Source of the DNA: Tubulanus polymorphus | Taxonomy: Eukaryota > Nemertea > Palaeonemertea > Tubulaniformes > Tubulanidae | NCBI RefSeq assembly: GCF_964204645.1 | Contig: NC_134033.1 | Location: 6,732,231 to 6,796,230, forward strand | Length of the DNA stretch: 64,000 nt | Direction: 5' to 3' | In this document: positions 36,345 to 47,044 of the stretch, piece by piece | Layout: each line of letters starts with the position of its first letter | How positions within the stretch are numbered: the first letter of the stretch is position 1 | Notes under the pieces: model-generated | Told to the model about the DNA's origin: nothing | Databases searched by the model: none | What the model saw: only the letters and a program-made list of their open reading frames with translations | Made by a program: the position numbers and the translations under genes

Positions 36345-37042
36345 TGTGGCCGCCGCTTTTTCAGCTGCTGCACTTACGCCGGAAACGATCCTACTGATGA
36401 GGGTTACGGAACGACTCACCCACTGCGATAATAAACAAATGGAAATGAAACCAATAATAACTACTCGATTATTATTAAATTGTTTATTACACACATCCGC
36501 TCTTCACGGATGTATTCAGTGAATGACCCATCAATATATAAATCTGCATTAATTGATTACTGATATAGAAATACTTGTCAAATACTTATTACTCATTAAT
36601 GATCACTGATATAGAAATACTTATACATAACCCAATTCATAACATTAACAAATATAGACTGAGATTAAAATATGTAATTACTTCCGGGCGCCAAAACTCA
36701 AAACACTTCCGGCATCGGATATCCTCATCAACCCCAGCCATTTCAACTGAGAATTATTACAACAACCCATTAAACACCGATTCCAACCAGCTACCTACTA
36801 GCGGCGCTATAAAGATATTAAAATCCCACCTGCGATAATAAACAAATGGAAATGAAACCAATAATAACTACTCGATTATTATTAAATTGTTTATTACACA
36901 GATCCGCTCCTAACGGATGTATTCAGTGAATGACCCGGATTTCCGGTTTCATACCCTGAATAGAAGCACGGTGGCGCCGCAAGCTGGTTAAGATCAAAGT
37001 CCGCGCCGCGCATAATATTAATTCGAAGTACTCGCCGCCACA
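36345..37042 (-). repeat. LTR of gypsy A (3' LTR in element orientation)
   Basis: 698 bp. It contains an internal duplication: the block TGCGATAATAAACAAATGG..ACGGATGTATTCAGTG occurs near 36423 and again near 36831. Differs from the other LTR by several indels. Confidence 0.8.
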
Positions 37043-37556
37043 TACTCCCCGCAGCCGTTAAATATCGTCCCCGATATTGAGTCTTAGGAGAAAACGCGAC
37101 GTTACAAAAATCTATTGAGATTAATTATAGAACTTACGTAAACTTATGAATACACTGGATATATTACCATCAACAGCTACTTACCCAGCAGCTGCAATTT
37201 ACCGGCAGTCTTATAAGAAATTGATGACCCGAAACTTACTCAGCAGGTTACACATCACACATTCAATACTCAAATAGATCACTCAATACTCACACACGAC
37301 TAGTTAAGCACCATAGTAATAATATCACTCCTCTAATATATAATATATATATATAGTGTATATATGTGAAAGACGTATCATTTCAACGATTCTCGTATCA
37401 TGTCCGAGACCGGATTTCCGGACACCTCCGGTTCTCTGGCATACAACATGAACATATCAACTCTCTGCCCAACTGCGTTTCATAAAGCATATACTCTCCT
37501 GACCTCTGCCATGCAGGGAGTCACCGAGTCCTAGGTGCTGGAACAGGTCGTACATT

Positions 37557-37892
37557 AGTAATAGGGATAATAGGCTTTCAAGCCAAAGGTCGAACGGTCG
37601 AGCTCGTAAAAAATGAAAAACATGAAAATAATAACAATTTCTACTTGAATTAGGAGTGAAACTCGTAACAATTCTCACGAATTCTCTAAAATAAATTCTC
37701 ACACGCTCGAATTTATTTTTCATTTTTATGAGTTTCACTCCTAATTCAAGTAGAAATTGTTATTATTTTCATGTTTTTCATTTTTTACTCACCCGCCCGT
37801 TAAACCTTTAGCTTGAAAGCCTATTATCCCTATTACTCTTAAAATAATCATGAATAACATTTAAATTGACAGATTATTCAATATAAAAAGTA
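37557..37892 (+). repeat. Polinton left terminal inverted repeat, itself palindromic
   Basis: GGGATAATAGGCTTTCAAG at the outer edge is mirrored by CTTGAAAGCCTATTATCCC about 270 bases inward, and most of the sequence between pairs with itself. The right repeat has the same internal symmetry. Confidence 0.85.
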
Positions 37893-38037
37893 TATATTTA
37901 CAACATTATTTCAATATTCATATTTGTGTGAGTTAGATTTTAAACATTAAAAGTGTTAGTAAAGTGTGATTGAAATAATACATGATATAAATCATTGAAC
38001 TTCTAAAATCAATTTTAATAAAAAATTTAGTATTAAA

Positions 38038-41000
38038 ATGGAAGCAAATAAGTACTACTGTCCAACATGTAATAGCAATATAGATAAATCCCAAAAAGCA
38101 AGACACAATAAAACTAAAACACATTTAGAGAATAAATTGAAACTAGAATATAAAGATGATATATTAGAAACTAAATTAGATGAATTAAAGAATGAAAAAG
38201 AAACATATAAATGTGATACATGTAATCAATCATTCAGTGATAAAAGATATTATAAAGAACATTTAAAATCTAAAAGTCATATTAGAAATAAGAATAATGA
38301 TATTTTAGGTGAAGATTATTTTGATAAAGATAATGATAAGAAACAGAAGACAATTAAAAGCATAAAAAATAAATTAAACAATAAAAGACCATACATGGAA
38401 GATGTAAGAAAATATATTAATTCATTAGATAATAAAAAAGATATAGAGATAACCGAAGCATTTAAAAGTGATATTGGTCCAGCAGCTATTGAGTTTAAAT
38501 TTCATAAAGGAAAAACATTAGAAGAAAATAAAAAACATTTAGAAAATATGAAAAATATTATAAAAATAATTACTGATGTTGAATATCCTAAAATAAGTAT
38601 ATCTTCTAAAGTTAAATTCATAAAATCTGAAGATAAACCAATATATAATATAAATTCTCATTCACAACATATTATATCTAAACAACATATAGATGATAAA
38701 TTAGATAAATGTTATAATGAAGTAAAAACTAAAATAGAAGAGAAATATTTTGAAGGATTTGGTTTAATATTTGATGAAATAATATTTATGACTTTACATG
38801 TTTATAACACAAAATATAATAAGTTAACTAAATCAAAACCAATTGATGAAAATAATGTATCATATTATAAAGAACCAGATATTGAAGCATCGAGTTATAT
38901 TAAACTACCATTTAAAACTAATGCTGTAATAAATGTACAAAATGAAGATGATAAATGTTTTCTATGGGCTATAATAAGTTGTTTACATCCAGTTGAAGAT
39001 TATAAACAACATAGTTTTAGATTAACTCATTATAAACAATTTGAAAATAATTATAAGATAAATAAGTATCCTGTTAGAGTTAAAAACATCCCAAAAATAG
39101 AAAGAGATAATAATATAAAGATAAATGTATTTGATTTAATCAAATTACCAAATACAAAAGGTAACAACATAAAACATTATACATTAGAACCTTTATATCT
39201 ATCAAAAGATTATGATTCAAACGATGTTATAGATATACTATATTATGAGAATCATTATATGTGGATTGAACAAATAGATTTATTTTTTAAATCAGAAAGT
39301 GATCACCAAAATAAAATATATCTTTGTAGAAAATGTTTACATAGATTCAGTAATGAAAGTACATTATTAAATCATAAACAATTATGTGAAAATCATGATT
39401 ATTGTAAATTAGTTTTACCAAATGAAAAAGATAAAATATTAGAATTCAAAAAATATGATTACAAAAATAAAGTACCATTTGGTATATATGGAGATTTTGC
39501 ATCATTAAATAAAGAATTAACTGATCAAGATAGAAAAGAAATATATTATAAAAGAAAGAAATTAAATTCTAATGAAAATGATTTTTCAGATGAACCACCA
39601 AAAACAAATACTATTAAAAAGATTCATCAATCAGCTGCGGCTTTCGGGTTATATATTAAATCTGATTATCCAGAACTAATTGAAAGTGAATATTATGATT
39701 ATAGAAATGAAAATGTTATAAATTATTTTTGTGACTTATTAATTGAATATGAAATAAGATTTAGTAAATTATTGAATACAAATATAAAAATAATTATGAC
39801 AGAAGAAGATAAAGAAGCATTTGCGTTTGCAGATAAATGTTATTATTGTGAAAAGATATTTAATTATAAAGATAAAAAAGTAAGAGACCATGATCATTTG
39901 AACGGAAAGTTTAGAGGCGCTGCACATGAGAATTGTAACTTACAAGCTAAGAAAATTAACTTTGTACCAGTTATATTTCATAATCTATCAGGATATGATG
40001 CACATTTATTCATCAAACAGTTATGTCATAAAATAGAAGAAATTAATAATGAAATAGAAAGATTAAATTCAAATAGATCAAAAGATAAAATACCAACTTA
40101 TAAATTTAGAATGTTAGCTAAAACATCTGAGAATTATATATCATTCCAATTTGGTTGCCTAAGATTTATAGATTCATATAGATTTTTAAATAGTTCATTA
40201 GATAACTTATCAAAATCATTAGTTGATGATGAATTGAAAATATTAAAACAACACTACCCAAATAATGATGATTTTCAATTAATGAGATATAAAGGAGCAA
40301 TTCCATATTCTTTCTATAAAAATCATAATGATTTTAACATAACTGAATTATTGAAAGAACAATTCTATGATGAATTAAAAAATTAATATGTTAAAGATGA
40401 AGTCTATAATAGAACATTGAATATTTGGAATCATTTCAAAATAGAAAATCATGGGCAATTAGTAGATTTATATTTAAAATCAGATGTATTATTATTAACT
40501 GATATATTCGAAAGGTTTAGAGATGTAAACCTAAAATATTTCAATATTGATCCTTGTCATTGTTATTCAAGTCCAGGATTAACATGGGATTGTGGATTAA
40601 AATTTACAGATATAAAAATGGATTTGTTAACAAATATAGATCAATTACTATTATTTGAAAACTCTATAAGAGGAGGAGTTTCAGGTGTATTAGGGGATAG
40701 ATATTTCAATGTAAATGATAACCCTGGATATAAGTTATTATATATACATGCAAATAATTTGTATGGTTGGGCAATGATGGAACCACAACTTTATGGAGTA
40801 TTTGAAATAAGTGAAGTTTTACAGAATGAAAATAATGATAAATTTGATTGGAAGAAAAGAATCCTAGATATTGCAGATGATTCAGATACTGGTTACTTCG
40901 TTGTTGTAGATTTAGAATATCCTGAACATATTAAATTTAAATCTAGAAATGTAGCTTACTGTCCCGAACATAAAACTGTAACTCATGAAGAATTATCAAG

Positions 41001-42081
41001 TTATCAAAAAAGAATTAAACCCGAAAATCATATTCATACAGAAAAGTTAATGGTAACTCAAGAAGATAAATATAATTATGTAGTACATTATAGAATGTTA
41101 AAGTTTTATCTAAAACAAGGAATGGTTCTAAAAAAAGTACATAGATATATTTCATTCAGTCAATCTAAGTGGTTAGAAAAATATATAGATTTTAACACCA
41201 AACAGAGAACTGAAGCTAAAACTGATTTTGAGAAAGATTTCTTCAAGTTAATGAATAATGCATTCTATGGTAAGACTTGTGAAAATATAAGAAATAGAAA
41301 TGATATTGAGTTAATCAGTAATGGTAAAAGGATAAGGCATTTACAATCATATCCTAAGTTCATTGGTAACAGAATATTTGATGAAAATTTAGCTGCAGTT
41401 AAGATGAGAAGAACATCAATGAAATTTAATAAACCAATCTATGTTGGCGCATCAGTTTTAGAATTATCAAAATTACTAATGTATGAATTCTATTATAATG
41501 TATTACAACCACTTTTTGGAGAAAAACATATAGAAATATTATATTTTGATACTGACAGTTACATATTAAAGATAAAAACTGATAACATAACTGACGATTT
41601 AAAAACATTAAAACATCATTTTGATTTCAGTAATTATCCTAAAGATCATGAATTGTTTAGCAATGATAATAAAAAAGTTCCCGGTAAATTCAAAGATGAA
41701 TTAGGCGGTGAAGAAATGATGGAGTTCATAGGTATTAGATCTAAAATGTATTCATATAAAACTAAAGAACATGAAGCTAAAAAGTTAAAAGGAATAACCA
41801 AAAGTGTAGTAGAAAAGAATATTCATTTCAAAGATTACATCAATTGTATATTCAATGAAGAAGTTAGAAAACATAAGATGAGATGTTTATGATCTGAAGA
41901 TCATGAAATGTTTATTGAAGAAATTGAAAAGATAAGTCTAAACCCATTTGATGAAAAAAGATATATTCTGGATGATGGAATTCATACAGTTGCTTATGGT
42001 TGCAATTTAGATGAATACTTAAAATTTACAAGAGAAGAAACAAAAGAGAACGAGATATTGAAAAGAATTCTAACGTGTTAA
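38038..42081 (+). pseudogene. Protein-primed family-B DNA polymerase (pPolB) of the Polinton, two in-frame stops
   Basis: One frame runs from ATG 38038 to TAA 42079-42081, about 1347 codons, broken only by TAA at 40384 and TGA at 41890. Two C2H2 zinc fingers come first (CPTC..H..H near residue 7, CDTC..H..H near 62) and a third near residue 425. The exonuclease motif near 482 reads YGDFAS where DxE is usual. GKFRGAAHENCN and FHNLSGYDAH follow. Polymerase motif A near 900 reads YIHANNLYGWAM, with His where the catalytic Asp is expected. Motif B is KLMNNAFYGKT, motif C YFDTDSY near 1169. The C-terminal DDGIHTVAYG after the second stop is family-typical. Probably inactive. Confidence 0.9.
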
Positions 42082-42110
42082 TCAAATTTTAATAAAAATA
42101 TGTTATTAAA

Positions 42111-42464
42111 ATGGAGAGTAAACAAGCGCACAGTGAGAACAACAAATTATTTCTAGGTAGAATAAAAGATACTACAAATGTAAAATCTGTAGATTATAAA
42201 TTTAAGAAGTTAAAAGAATTAACAATCCATAAGAAATATCTAATTACAAATATTGATACAGTTACTAATAACTATGGAGATAAATTAGTTATACACTTAG
42301 AATATGAAGGATTAAAAGGAAATACATATAAATTCAGAACATATCTACCGGATAGATTTCATAGATTATCAGGTGAAGACTAAGAAGAATTATGTTCTGG
42401 TGATTTCTATTTCGTATACAAAGGTAAGAATGAAAAAGGGCACCATGAAATAGATTTCGAATAA
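42111..42464 (+). pseudogene. Small conserved Polinton protein, one in-frame stop
   Basis: ATG at 42111, 30 bases after the polymerase. It reads FRTYLPDRFHRLSGED, stops at TAA 42381-42383, then continues in frame as EELCSGDFYFVYKGKN to TAA at 42462. Similar short proteins follow polB in some Polintons; function unknown. The continuation after the stop has the same codon use and a plausible C terminus. Confidence 0.5.
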
Positions 42465-42481
42465 GAAAATATGTAAAATAA

Positions 42482-43240
42482 ATGGTAGAATTAAAAGAAT
42501 ACAGAATATTTGTTGATTCTAGAAGACTTACAAATTATAAATCACATAATTTAATAGTTCAATTAGATAGAGAATTTAAGAATTGTGTTGATTTAAAATT
42601 AGTAAATATAAGTTTATGTAATTCTTTTTATAATGTATCGGATAAGAGTCTAGAACATTTAATTTTTTCAATCTTTTACAAAAAAGAAATAAATGGTTTT
42701 TTTTATATTTAAAACCAGGATTATATAATTTAGATACATTAGCACAAGAAATTAATAGAAAAGCTCGAGCTAAATTTATGAAGTGATTCCGGATTTAGTA
42801 TTAGAATTTTAAAAAGTGATAGTTCTAATAAAATAAAGATTAGGTTAGATAATGACGAACAATTTAAATTTACAGTAAGAAAACCTTTAGGTAAACTGTT
42901 AGGAATTAACCCAGATATTGTTACAGCACACGCAGAAGGTAGATCAAACTTAATACCTTTTACACATTTTTATATTTATTGCAATTTAATTGACCCAACA
43001 AAAACATTTGAAGCAACTAAAAATACAATTTGTAATTCTAGTATATTAAATATTTCACCATTAAAAAATGTTAAACAATTTGGAACGCAAATAAATTATA
43101 ATTTAGCTGAATGTGATTTTAAACCTTGTATTCCACATTTCAATAATTTTAAATTAGAAATAAGAAATCATGATGGTTATTTAATTGATTTGAATAATTT
43201 TCCTGTGATATATGAATTAGTTATAAGATGTAGAGAGTAA
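42482..43240 (+). pseudogene. Possible Polinton minor capsid (penton) protein, frameshifted
   Basis: ATG 42482 opens MVELKEYRIFVDSRRLTNYK. The frame shifts near 42700 at a T-run and a stop follows near 42783. It resumes with SSNKIKIRLDNDEQFKF, PLGKLLGIN and a C terminus with NHDGYLIDLNNFPVIYEL before TAG/TAA at 43238. A start with S/R-N-F-type strand signals and a LIDLNNFPV-like end are what I expect of Polinton minor capsid proteins, but the match is from memory of the family pattern only. Confidence 0.4.
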
Positions 43241-43256
43241 TTTTTTCACTATATAA

Positions 43257-43616
43257 ATGAATATAACTGTTGGACCGAGTATATGTTTTGGATTTGATTT
43301 TAAACGTGAGAAAGAAATGAAATTTAACATTAATGATGTAATTACACATATCAAAAATATTGCATTTTCTAATGAAACAACATTCGAGTATAAAACAACA
43401 ATAGATAAAGAAACTTTAAATGTAGAAAAGATTACTAATTTAATTAGAGAATCTTTAAGATTTTATGAATTAGATGAAGATTTTATCATCGATGATATTA
43501 AAAAAATAATAATTGAAATATATACAAATGAAACTAGTAATGAAATAAATGTTGAATTAATCATAAATAAGTTAACTAAATATTTTGATGATAGTAATTT
43601 TTTGATAAATAAATGA
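43257..43616 (+). CDS. Polinton hypothetical protein, 119 residues
   Basis: Intact acidic/lysine-rich ORF (MNITVGPSICFGFDF...), mostly helical by composition. It overlaps the next start by four bases (ATGA). No domain recognised. Confidence 0.5.
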   Translation: MNITVGPSICFGFDFKREKEMKFNINDVITHIKNIAFSNETTFEYKTTIDKETLNVEKITNLIRESLRFYELDEDFIIDDIKKIIIEIYTNETSNEINVELIINKLTKYFDDSNFLINK

Positions 43617-43834
43617 GTGATAATAAGTGGATAATAACTGGATTATATAATGGAGCATTACTATCAGTTGGAACCGTTGGTTATTCAATGGTATTAAAAA
43701 AAGTATTTAAAATGGGAAGTGTTAATGTTGATAGATTTGATATAAATGATATTTTAAAATTAACATTAGCAGTTACTTTATCTAATTTAACTATTGATTA
43801 TTTGGAAAAACAAAAATATATTCCTCCCATATAA
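43613..43834 (+). CDS. Polinton hypothetical protein, 73 residues, hydrophobic
   Basis: Overlaps the preceding stop as ATGA. An N-terminal hydrophobic stretch (GLYNGALLSVGTVGYSMVL) could be one membrane segment. Small membrane proteins are common in Polintons; function unknown. Confidence 0.5.
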   Translation: MSDNKWIITGLYNGALLSVGTVGYSMVLKKVFKMGSVNVDRFDINDILKLTLAVTLSNLTIDYLEKQKYIPPI

Positions 43835-43858
43835 ATGCGTAATTATTTTACTAAATAA

Positions 43859-43972
43859 ATGGCTTCTGCAATTATAACTATTATAGGATCGGCAATTGTT
43901 AAGGCTTTAGCATTTACTGGTGGTGGATATTTATTTAAACATATTGATAAAAATAGTTCATCCATTATCTAA
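43859..43972 (+). CDS. Polinton micro-protein, 37 residues, single membrane segment
   Basis: ATG 43859 to TAA 43970-43972. Residues 3-25 are hydrophobic and Gly/Ala/Ile-rich. It may be the truncated start of a longer protein, because the HNH sequence begins in another frame before it ends. Confidence 0.4.
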   Translation: MASAIITIIGSAIVKALAFTGGGYLFKHIDKNSSSII

Positions 43973-44285
43973 TCTATTGGGTTGTTCAGATGAATTTCTC
44001 AAATCATGGATTATATTTCAATTCGATGATAAAATGAATATAGATAATTATGGTGAATACTTTCATATTGATCATGTGTTGCCAATTTCTAAATTTGACA
44101 TGAGCGATGATTATAATAAGAAGCTAATATGGAATTGGAGAAATTTAAGACCTTTAGAAAAGAAGGAAAACATAATTAAATCTAATAAACTAGATATACA
44201 GTTATATTTAGATCAACTGGATAAAGCAAAGACATTTGTTGAATTATGGAACTCAACACATAATGAAAAATACGTTGAATGTTAA
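43950..44285 (+). pseudogene. HNH endonuclease, C-terminal fragment
   Basis: The frame reads GCSDEFLKSWIIFQF, then FHIDHVLPISKFDMSD, WNWRNLRPLEKKENIIKSNK and a short tail to TAA. HIDHV plus NLRPL..N is the HNH nuclease core seen in homing-type endonucleases of large DNA viruses and phages. The N-terminal part is absent and no ATG is in place, so this is a fragment fused by deletion or insertion to the micro-protein region. Confidence 0.65.
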
Positions 44286-44602
44286 ACGCTTAGAAAACCG
44301 GTTACTCTCGATCTATGTCAAACCGCCTGTATGTAATTGTATTAGGTTGTTTACAAAAACATCTGTGACGTATTTCATATTCAGTTGAATAGGGGGTATC
44401 TCATTTGAATATTGATCGAATGTGCTATTTCAGTTGAAAAGGATTAATCAATTATATTACGAAGTAACATCTGTTGCACAGACAGACAGTGCCTGGTATA
44501 TTGAGCGCAGTCGCATTACAACATACGAACTGAACAGACGCAATATATAGAACGTATAAGATTTCTCTCTGGAAACACAATTAGGAGTTTACAGTTATAA
44601 AT

Positions 44603-44714
44603 GTAAGTACTGTTTTTGTTGTTATTAAGACGCAGGGAAACGTTAAACATGTTTAAGTGCTGTAATTGATATTTGACAACTACAACTTCAAGTTAGTTTT
44701 ATTCTACATTCTAG
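44603..44714 (+). other. Predicted 5'-UTR intron of the 44729 gene
   Basis: A consensus donor (AAAT|GTAAGT) and acceptor (TTCTACATTCTAG) lie just upstream of ATG 44729. A spliced leader exon sets this gene apart from the intronless Polinton genes around it. Confidence 0.5.
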
Positions 44715-44728
44715 ATATTTAGTAAAAA

Positions 44729-45442
44729 ATGTCGTACAGATCAAGAACTCCACTGTCTACTCCAAATCTAACGCAAGAAAGTGAGGAGCCAGAATGTATG
44801 GATGTCAACACGCCATCACAAGAAACTGTAATAGATATAGAAGAAAAAAATATCGAAAAACTCAGGAAACATATGGATTATTATAAACATTTAGTGTCAA
44901 TTTTGGACGAAGTAATTACAACCAAACAATCAAAGATACAAGAATTACCAAAAATACCAACGCCAAGTTTAAAAACATTATTAGGACTTAAAGAAAATAG
45001 AATCAAATTGAGCGGTTATGAACTACACGAATATTTAAAATCAAAATTATTGGATTATAGAGATTTATCGAACTTTAGTGAAATAGACGTGAATTTATTT
45101 TCGGAAATTAGTGGATTACTGATAAGCGAGTATGAAAAGTTGTTAACTAAACAAACAAATCATCTTTGGGATTTTATAATTTTTGGGAATTCCTTGAATA
45201 AAGGGTTTGTTCTTTTTCATTCGACTCAAACTATAAATATTTCATGGGCTAATTGGGTTAAAGAGAATATACATATTAGTGTCGGGTATGAAAGAATACT
45301 TAGAGGGATTGAGAAATTATATTCATTTAAAGAATTTCAATTATTGGGTTTACCATTTCCTACCGTTATTAATCATTTGGCAGAAATCGAAAAAATGTTT
45401 GAAAATTACCCCGAAATCAAAGAATTCTGGTCGGAATTATAA
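44729..45442 (+). CDS. Conserved hypothetical protein (237 residues) carried inside the Polinton
   Basis: Intact ORF. The N terminus is Ser/Thr-rich, a helical segment follows (residues 35-70), and the C-terminal half has the pattern WANWVKENIHISVGYERILR..LLGLPFPTVINHLAEIEKM. That W..W....I..S..Y/TA..LR arrangement resembles small DNA-binding-like proteins in mobile elements and, more loosely, phage DUF3102 proteins. Function unknown. Possible AATAAA at 45671. Its own leader intron suggests acquisition from outside the Polinton. Confidence 0.55.
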   Translation: MSYRSRTPLSTPNLTQESEEPECMDVNTPSQETVIDIEEKNIEKLRKHMDYYKHLVSILDEVITTKQSKIQELPKIPTPSLKTLLGLKENRIKLSGYELHEYLKSKLLDYRDLSNFSEIDVNLFSEISGLLISEYEKLLTKQTNHLWDFIIFGNSLNKGFVLFHSTQTINISWANWVKENIHISVGYERILRGIEKLYSFKEFQLLGLPFPTVINHLAEIEKMFENYPEIKEFWSEL

Positions 45443-46069
45443 AATCCTAATGATAATTTGTTTGTTTTGTTAACAATTTTTCATACTATATAGATTTTTT
45501 GTATTTGTATTATATTTACCCTAATTGCGTTTTCTATTATTCTATATTCAGCTATTGTTAATATCGCAGTGACAGATGTTGTATTGTACTTAATTGATTC
45601 CTGCATTCCACGCATAACTTACCGCTCCTCTAAGGGGCGGTTCGAATGTGGAAATCGATAATGATTGTAGAATAAAATATATGTGTGTTTATGAAATAGT
45701 ATTTCCACCAGTCGTTTCTTTGAATTTATTTTCAGTTTTAGGATTTATTATCGAGAATCCGAAATGACTTATCTGGACAGTTATAATTACTGCTCCTATA
45801 GATAAACAATAGTAGTGAGATAATCTAAATCCTAATTTAAATAAAATATAATAAAAAAACAATAACTTCAACTAGCTAGTGAATTCTATTATATTTTTAA
45901 TACTTTCTTTTCAAAAGAGAATACTTTATATTTTGAATAGATTCAAATAGAAATTCTTTAAATTCAAATAGCTAGTATCAGTAGTCAATACTAGAATTCT
46001 TTAGCTTTAACTAACTAGTATCATTTGAAGAATACTTATAATATTTTTTTGCTTTTTTTCTCTAATATC

Positions 46070-46677
46070 AATGTCAAAGAAATCTAATAAGAATAGTATT
46101 GATATTGAAAAAAACATTAGATGATTTGGGTATAAGTGATAATAAAGATACAGTTGTAACTAATTGTGCTCAAGTTAATTGTAATATAGATTATGAATAC
46201 TATTTATATTGTAGGCATCATCTAGAACTATTGATTGCCGGTGGAAAAACTAATGAGTTTTTAACTAAGACTATTACTTTTTTTCAAGAACTAGACTCTA
46301 TGAAACCAGATAAAGTAATAAAATATTTTAAGGTTTATGAAGAGGCAAGATTAGCTAGAATAAATGATTCTATTTCAGATGGTATTGTCAAATGTTATTC
46401 TAAGTTATGTAACCAGTTAATACCAATTGATGATGAAAATAAATTATATAGTGATTTGAAAAATGACTATTTAGTTATGACTGAATTACAAAAATGGGTT
46501 GGATATGCTTCATTTCAATTAGGATCGGTTATGACATTAATTTCTACTGGTGTCATAACATTTTCGAACATCAAGCCTATGGAATGTAAATCAGGTAAGA
46601 ACGAAACAGATGTACTACAACCAAACGTCGAAACAGAAAATGAATCAGAACAAAAATTAACTAAAATAAATGAGTGA
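46070..46677 (+). pseudogene. Polinton hypothetical protein (about 200 residues), frameshift near the start
   Basis: ATG 46070 (MSKKSNKNSIDIEK) runs into an A6 tract at about 46108. One shift later the frame is open to TGA at 46675 (KTLDDLGISDN...YYLYCRHHLELLIAGGKT...WVGYASFQLGSVMTLIS). A C-terminal hydrophobic segment near residue 150 may enter a membrane. Recognised only as a Polinton-type accessory protein. The stop overlaps the next start. Confidence 0.5.
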
Positions 46678-47038
46678 TGGAGTTAAGAAAAAGGCTAGAT
46701 CAGAGAAACAAATTAAATGGGCAAGAGAATTATGTAAAAGATCTTCAGAATTAAAAAAAGCTAAGAAAAAGAAATTAACTGATATAAATGAATCACAGAC
46801 TTTATCTGATATTGATTCAAATAATAATCCATCTAATTCTTCTAATAGTGGAAGAAATAATTACTTATATATTACAATTGGGTTAATCACAATTATTATA
46901 TTATCCGGTGTAATATATAAATCAAAATTCAAATCTGATGATAAAGATGATTCCAATGACAATAAACCTATTATACCAGAAAATAATTCAAATCCTAAAA
47001 CCATTGAAAATAAACCAAGATTATTATTAATGGATTGA
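46670..47038 (+). CDS. Polinton membrane protein, 122 residues
   Basis: A basic N terminus (residues 1-40), an Asn/Ser linker, one membrane segment (YLYITIGLITIIILSGVIY, about residues 65-83) and an acidic Asn-rich tail. Starts eight bases before the preceding stop. Function unknown. Confidence 0.5.
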   Translation: MSDGVKKKARSEKQIKWARELCKRSSELKKAKKKKLTDINESQTLSDIDSNNNPSNSSNSGRNNYLYITIGLITIIILSGVIYKSKFKSDDKDDSNDNKPIIPENNSNPKTIENKPRLLLMD

Positions 47039-47044
47039 AATAAG

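Noticed and set aside
36231-36522. ORFs running from the HECT exon into the gypsy LTR
   Set aside because: They are chimaeras of the exon and the LTR; the true exon frame resumes at 60147.
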